From Marinobacterium rhizophilum (lineage in GTDB: Bacteria; Pseudomonadota; Gammaproteobacteria; Pseudomonadales; Balneatricaceae): a stretch of 64,000 nucleotides of DNA. The notes under the pieces are model-generated. The model made no database searches and was not told the DNA's origin. It saw only the letters and a program-made list of their open reading frames with translations. Shown here one piece after another: positions 60,196 through 64,000 of the stretch; position 1 is the first letter of the stretch; every line of letters starts with the position of its first letter. Position numbers and translations under genes: made by a program. Location: the NCBI RefSeq assembly GCF_024397915.1, contig NZ_CP073347.1, forward strand, positions 2,852,001 through 2,916,000, given 5' to 3'.

Positions 60196-61890
60196 TCACA
60201 TGTTCGGATATGCCGGGCCGCCGCCCCCTTCCGGAACCACCCAGGTGATATTCTGTGACGGATCCTTGATGTCACAGGTTTTGCAGTGCACGCAGTTCTG
60301 CGCATTGATCTGAAAGCGTGGGCCACTGGGCTCATCCACAACTTCGTAGACGCCGGCCGGGCAAAAACGCTGCGCCGGTTCCGCCCAGGTGGGCAGGTTC
60401 GTTCCGATCGGGATGCCGGCATCCGCCAGCTGCAGGTGGCTCGGCTGATCCTCTTCGTGGTTGGTGCTGGACAGGAACACCGACGACAGCTTGTCAAAGC
60501 TCAGCTTGCCATCGGGCTTGGGATACTCGATCCGCGGGCACTGCGCCGCCGGTTTCAGCTGGGCGTAGTCGGCACGGGTGTCGTGCAGCGTGACCGGCAT
60601 CCTGCCACCAAACAGGTTCTGGTCGATGACATTGAAGGCCCCGCCCAGAAAGGTGCCGAACTTGTGCATCGCCGGGCCAAAGTTGCGGCTGCGGAACAGG
60701 TCATCGTAGAGCCAGGAGGCCTGGAACTTCTCGGTGAAAGACGCCAGTTCCTGGCCGCCTTCATCGCCCGCCGCGATAGCCTCGAACACCGTTTCGGCCG
60801 CCAGCATGCCAGACTTCATCGCCGTGTGGGTGCCCTTGATCTTGGAGAAGTTCAGGGTACCGGCATCACAGCCGAGCAGCAGGGCACCGGGCATGGTCAT
60901 TTTGGGCAGAGAGTTGAAGCCCCCCTTGGCGATGGCGCGGGCGCCGTAGGACACCCGTTTGCCACCCTCGAGGTACTGCGCAAACAGCGGGTGCTGCTTC
61001 ATGCGCTGGAACTCGTCGAACGGGCTCAGCCAGGGGTTTGAGTAGTTCAGGTCGATGATCAACCCCACCACCACCTGGTTGTTTTCAGCGTGGTAGAGGA
61101 AGAAACCGCCGTTGGTATCGGCGTGATCCTTGCCGCACAGCGGCCAGCCCGCGCCATGCACCACCAGACCCGGCTGGTGTTTGGCGGGGTCGATATCCCA
61201 CAACTCCTTGATGCCAATGCCGTAATGCTGCGGATCGGCGTCCTTGTCCAGTGCAAACTGTTCGATCAGCTGCTTGCCCAGGTGGCCGCGGCAGCCTTCG
61301 GTGAAGAGGGTGTACTTGGAGTGCAGTTCCATGCCCGCCATGTAGCTGTCCTTGGGCTGGCCATCGCGGCCGACCCCCATGTCGCCGGTGGCGATGCCTT
61401 TCACACTGCCGGCGAGTGGACCGTCCTCATGATAGAGCACTTCACTGGCGGCAAAGCCCGGGAAGATTTCCACTCCCAGCGCCTCGGCCTGCTCACCCAG
61501 CCAGCGGCACAGGTTACCCAGGCTCGCCACGTAGTTGCCGTGGTTGTGCATGGTCTTGGGCGCCAGTGCATTGGGGATGCGGCGCGCACCCTGCGCATCC
61601 TTGAGCAGGTAGATCTGGTCCTCGGTCACCGCGGTTTTCAGCGGCGCACCCTGCGCCGCCCAGTCGGGGAACAGCTCGTTCAGTGCCCGTGGCTCGATCA
61701 CGGCACCGGACAGGATATGGGCACCGACTTCGGCCCCCTTCTCCACCACGCAGACGGTGATGTCCTGCCCGGCGTCTTTCGCCTGCTGCATCAGTCGGCA
61801 GGCGGCCGACAGGCCGGCGGGACCGGCGCCGACGATAACAACGTCGAACTCCATGGATTCGCGTTCGGCAGTACGTGCGCTCTCACTCAC
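60196..61890 (-). CDS. Electron transfer flavoprotein-ubiquinone oxidoreductase
   Basis: Passes electrons from reduced ETF to ubiquinone at the inner membrane. The 564-residue enzyme has a FAD motif VVIVGAGPAGLSAACRL near 18, GAEVGAHILSGAVIEPRALN near 53, a membrane-associating hydrophobic patch, and a C-terminal 4Fe-4S site (CPAGVYE near 513, CVHCKTCDIKDP near 535). I keep the GTG at 61890 because GGGGAG lies ten bases upstream; ATG at 61854 is the alternative. It would serve both ETFs encoded in this window. Confidence 0.95.
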   Translation of the reverse strand: MSESARTAERESMEFDVVIVGAGPAGLSAACRLMQQAKDAGQDITVCVVEKGAEVGAHILSGAVIEPRALNELFPDWAAQGAPLKTAVTEDQIYLLKDAQGARRIPNALAPKTMHNHGNYVASLGNLCRWLGEQAEALGVEIFPGFAASEVLYHEDGPLAGSVKGIATGDMGVGRDGQPKDSYMAGMELHSKYTLFTEGCRGHLGKQLIEQFALDKDADPQHYGIGIKELWDIDPAKHQPGLVVHGAGWPLCGKDHADTNGGFFLYHAENNQVVVGLIIDLNYSNPWLSPFDEFQRMKQHPLFAQYLEGGKRVSYGARAIAKGGFNSLPKMTMPGALLLGCDAGTLNFSKIKGTHTAMKSGMLAAETVFEAIAAGDEGGQELASFTEKFQASWLYDDLFRSRNFGPAMHKFGTFLGGAFNVIDQNLFGGRMPVTLHDTRADYAQLKPAAQCPRIEYPKPDGKLSFDKLSSVFLSSTNHEEDQPSHLQLADAGIPIGTNLPTWAEPAQRFCPAGVYEVVDEPSGPRFQINAQNCVHCKTCDIKDPSQNITWVVPEGGGGPAYPNM

Positions 61891-61914
61891 GGTAATGATC
61901 TCCCCTTCTAACCT

Positions 61915-62820
61915 TTATTGTGCGGTGCGCGCCTGTGCGGCACTGAGCGTGTTGCGCAACAGGCAGGCCACGGTCATCGGACCGATGCCCCCCGGTACCG
62001 GTGTGACCGCTCCCGCCACGCTGGACGCCGCCACAAAGTCGACATCCCCCGTGAGGCGGGACTTGCCCTCGGCCATCTCGATGCGGTTGATGCCCACATC
62101 CAGCACGATTGCGCCGGGCTTGATGTAGCTGGCATCCACCATCTCCGGCCGGCCCACCGCCACCACCAGGATGTCGGCGCTGCGACATTCCGCCGCCAGG
62201 TTTTGGCTGCGGGAGTGCACCGTGGTCACGGTGCAATGGGCGTTCAGCAGCAGCTGCCCCATCGGCTTGCCGACGATATTGGAGCGCCCCACCACCACGG
62301 CCTTCTTGCCGGACAGGTCCCCCAGGCGGTCCTGCAGCAACAGCAGGCAGCCCAGCGGTGTGCAGGGCACCAGCGCCGGCTGGCCGGTACTGAGGCGCCC
62401 GACATTGATCGGGTGAAAACCGTCCACGTCCTTGGCCGGATCGATGGCCTCGATCACGGCGGTTTCCTCGATCTGTGCCGGCAGCGGCAGCTGCACCAGG
62501 ATGCCGTCCACCTGATCATCGCTGTTAAGCGTGCTGATCAGCTGCAGCAGCTCGGCCTGGGAGGTGCTGTCCGGCAGCAGGTGCGGAAAGGAGGCGATGC
62601 CGGCCTCGGCGGCCTGGCGCATCTTGGTTTTCACATACACCTGGCTGGCCGGATCATCGCCGACCAGTACCACGGCGAGGCCCGGCTGGCGCCCGGCCTG
62701 GGTCTGGAAGCGGGCGGCCCCCTGTGCCACCTCGGCACGCAGGGCTTCGGCAAAAGCCTTGCCGTCAATGCGCGCCGCATAGTCGCGGTGTCGCCGTTGA
62801 TCTTCAGCAGCTTCATTCAT
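61915..62820 (-). CDS. folD: Methylenetetrahydrofolate dehydrogenase/cyclohydrolase
   Basis: Bifunctional interconversion of 5,10-methylene-, methenyl- and 10-formyl-tetrahydrofolate with NADP. Of 301 residues, the first fifteen or so are extra. QVYVKTKMRQAAEAGI near 60 holds the catalytic lysine, QLPLPAQIEE is near 107, and VVGRSNIVGKPMGQLLLN near 177 is the NADP loop. PVPGGIGPMTVACLLRNT near 275 is a FolD signature. AAAGGGG precedes the ATG. Placed beside purU, it can channel methyl-derived C1 units to formate. Confidence 0.96.
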   Translation of the reverse strand: MNEAAEDQRRHRDYAARIDGKAFAEALRAEVAQGAARFQTQAGRQPGLAVVLVGDDPASQVYVKTKMRQAAEAGIASFPHLLPDSTSQAELLQLISTLNSDDQVDGILVQLPLPAQIEETAVIEAIDPAKDVDGFHPINVGRLSTGQPALVPCTPLGCLLLLQDRLGDLSGKKAVVVGRSNIVGKPMGQLLLNAHCTVTTVHSRSQNLAAECRSADILVVAVGRPEMVDASYIKPGAIVLDVGINRIEMAEGKSRLTGDVDFVAASSVAGAVTPVPGGIGPMTVACLLRNTLSAAQARTAQ

Positions 62821-62838
62821 CTGGCTGTACCCCTTTGA

Positions 62839-63699
62839 TCAGAAAACGACGGTGCGAAGGCCGTTCTGGAAGACACGGTGACGCACGTGGTATTTAACCG
62901 CACGGGCCAGGGTCTGGGCTTCGGTATCGCGCCCCACCTGGGTCAGGTGCTGCGGATCCTGGGCATGGTCAACCCGCTCCACCATCTGCTCGATGATCGG
63001 ACCTTCGTCCAGGTCACCGGTGACGTAATGGGCGGTGGCACCGATCAGTTTCACGCCGCGCTCGTACGCCTGGTAGTAGGGCTTGGCACCCTTGAAGCCT
63101 GGCAGGAAGGAGTGGTGGATGTTGATGCAACGCCCGGCCAGCTGCTGGCACAGGGTGTCGGACAGCACCTGCATGTAGCGCGCCAGTACCACCAGTTCGG
63201 TGCCGGTCTGCTCGACGATCTCGAGCAGCTTGGCTTCCTGCTCCGGCTTGGTTTCCTTGGTCACCGGCAGGTGGATGTAATCCAGCCCTTCGCGCTCGGC
63301 CAGGTAGCGCAGGTCTTCGTGGTTGGAGACGATGGCGGATATCTCGATGTTGAGCTCGCCGGTGGCGCGGCGGTACAGCAGGTCACGCAGGCAGTGGTCG
63401 TACTTGGACACCATGATCAGCACCCGGGCCGGCTGGTTGGCGTCGTGGATTTCCCACTCCATGTCAAAGCGCAGCGCCGTGACTTCAAACGCGGCCTTGA
63501 GCTGCTCGACACTCGGCTGCTGGTTGCCTTCAAACACGAACTCGATGGTGGAGAAAAAGCGGCCGGATTCCAGATCGTCGAACTGGTGAAACTCCTTGAT
63601 AAAGCAGCCACGATCGGCCAGGAAGTTACCCACCGCAGCAACGATGCCGACCTTGCCGGGGCAAGAGACTTTTAGAATGTATGCAGGTTTGTTCTTCAT
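62839..63699 (-). CDS. purU: Formyltetrahydrofolate deformylase
   Basis: Releases formate and free tetrahydrofolate from 10-formyl-THF. An N-terminal ACT domain (about residues 5-80, LKVSCPGKVGIVAAVGNFLA) is followed by a formyltransferase-fold domain with VSNHEDL near 131, the catalytic NIHHSFLPGFKGAKPYYQA near 210 and the GATAHYVTGDLDEGPII block near 235. Length 286. AGGAACCGAG lies before the ATG at 63699. In Pseudomonas a purU copy sits with the sarcosine oxidase genes; here it lies between folD and etfA. Confidence 0.95.
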   Translation of the reverse strand: MKNKPAYILKVSCPGKVGIVAAVGNFLADRGCFIKEFHQFDDLESGRFFSTIEFVFEGNQQPSVEQLKAAFEVTALRFDMEWEIHDANQPARVLIMVSKYDHCLRDLLYRRATGELNIEISAIVSNHEDLRYLAEREGLDYIHLPVTKETKPEQEAKLLEIVEQTGTELVVLARYMQVLSDTLCQQLAGRCINIHHSFLPGFKGAKPYYQAYERGVKLIGATAHYVTGDLDEGPIIEQMVERVDHAQDPQHLTQVGRDTEAQTLARAVKYHVRHRVFQNGLRTVVF

Positions 63700-63733
63700 C
63701 TCGGTTCCTATGCGTTTAAAGGTAATCAGAGTC

Positions 63734-64000
63734 TCAGAGCGCGGCGTCGAGCGCGGGCATGATATCGAACAGGTCACCAACGATGCCGTAGTCGGCCACC
63801 TGGAAGATGGGCGCGTCCGGATCCTTGTTGATCGCCACGATCATCTTGGAATCCTTCATGCCGGCCAGGTGCTGGATGGCACCGGAAATACCCACGGCGA
63901 TATACAGATCCGGCGCCACTACCTTGCCGGTCTGGCCGACCTGGTAGTCGTTGGGCACAAAGCCCGCGTCCACCGCGGCGCGGGACGCACCCACCGCCGC
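63734..64000 (-). CDS. etfA: Electron transfer flavoprotein alpha subunit (partial)
   Basis: C-terminal part of a housekeeping EtfA; the rest lies beyond the right edge. Visible are ASRAAVDAGFVPNDYQVGQT, LYIAVGISGAIQHLAGMKDS and VAINKDPDAPIFQVADYGIVGD, which form the FAD site. It is closer to the canonical family than the Dgc-linked copy at 45567. With ETF-QO nearby it likely handles fatty-acid and other dehydrogenase electrons. No start is inside the window. Confidence 0.93.
   Translation of the reverse strand, partial: AAVGASRAAVDAGFVPNDYQVGQTGKVVAPDLYIAVGISGAIQHLAGMKDSKMIVAINKDPDAPIFQVADYGIVGDLFDIMPALDAAL

Overview
The window looks like chromosome from a GC-rich marine gammaproteobacterium, probably an Oceanospirillales relative close to Marinobacterium. 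This rests on the csrA-tRNA(Ser)-tRNA(Arg) and lysC-alaS-recX neighbourhood, the OadGAB sodium pump, and Pseudomonas-like glycine betaine catabolism. It is dense with genes. I found no phage, no CRISPR array and no intact insertion sequence, but the intergenic DNA is unusually rich in repeats.

Layout. (1) 29-5639, minus strand: a compact operon cofG-cofH-cofD-cofC-cofE-npdG for making and reducing deazaflavin coenzyme F420, which is rare in Gammaproteobacteria. (2) 6176-14299: a divergent catabolic cluster. On minus are a hexapeptide (gamma-CA/PaaY-like) protein, a beta-keto acid cleavage enzyme, a 3-hydroxyacid dehydrogenase and a GntR regulator. On plus are a TRAP transporter (dctPQM) and two short-chain dehydrogenases. 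This reads as import, oxidation and CoA-dependent cleavage of an unknown beta-hydroxy acid. (3) 14587-18100: TetR and receiver-TPR regulators and an HDAC-like deacetylase. (4) 18203-21620: sodium-pumping oxaloacetate decarboxylase. (5) 21985-30792: thiI, a tRNA array (three intact tRNA-Arg, two wrecked copies, one tRNA-Ser), csrA, lysC, alaS, recX and a thioredoxin-fold protein. recA is absent from its usual place beside recX. (6) 30864-31841: a CaCA antiporter behind what looks like a yybP-ykoY manganese riboswitch.

(7) 32292-63994: mostly glycine betaine degradation. The divergent gbcB/gbcA pair (betaine to dimethylglycine) and dgcA-dgcB-etfA-etfB (dimethylglycine to sarcosine) are joined by a V4R-type protein, an M19 dipeptidase, the regulator gbdR, a BCCT transporter, serine dehydratase and glutathione-independent formaldehyde dehydrogenase. 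At the right edge ETF-ubiquinone oxidoreductase, folD, purU and a second, housekeeping etfA (cut by the window) handle electrons and one-carbon units. Between these lie an orphan GspF-like protein, an IS5-type transposase relic next to a broken hydrolase gene, a SLC13 symporter, a glutathione transferase and small proteins.

Repeats. Tandem arrays with a strict 7-base period, in two sequence families (AGCTNNN and GG-purine-rich), occur at about eleven places and often start at or just after a stop codon. A separate 290-base intergenic region at 44170-44460 packs at least eleven small hairpins whose arms change while their loops stay the same. Coordinates and translations come from direct reading; family names come from motif recognition without database searches.
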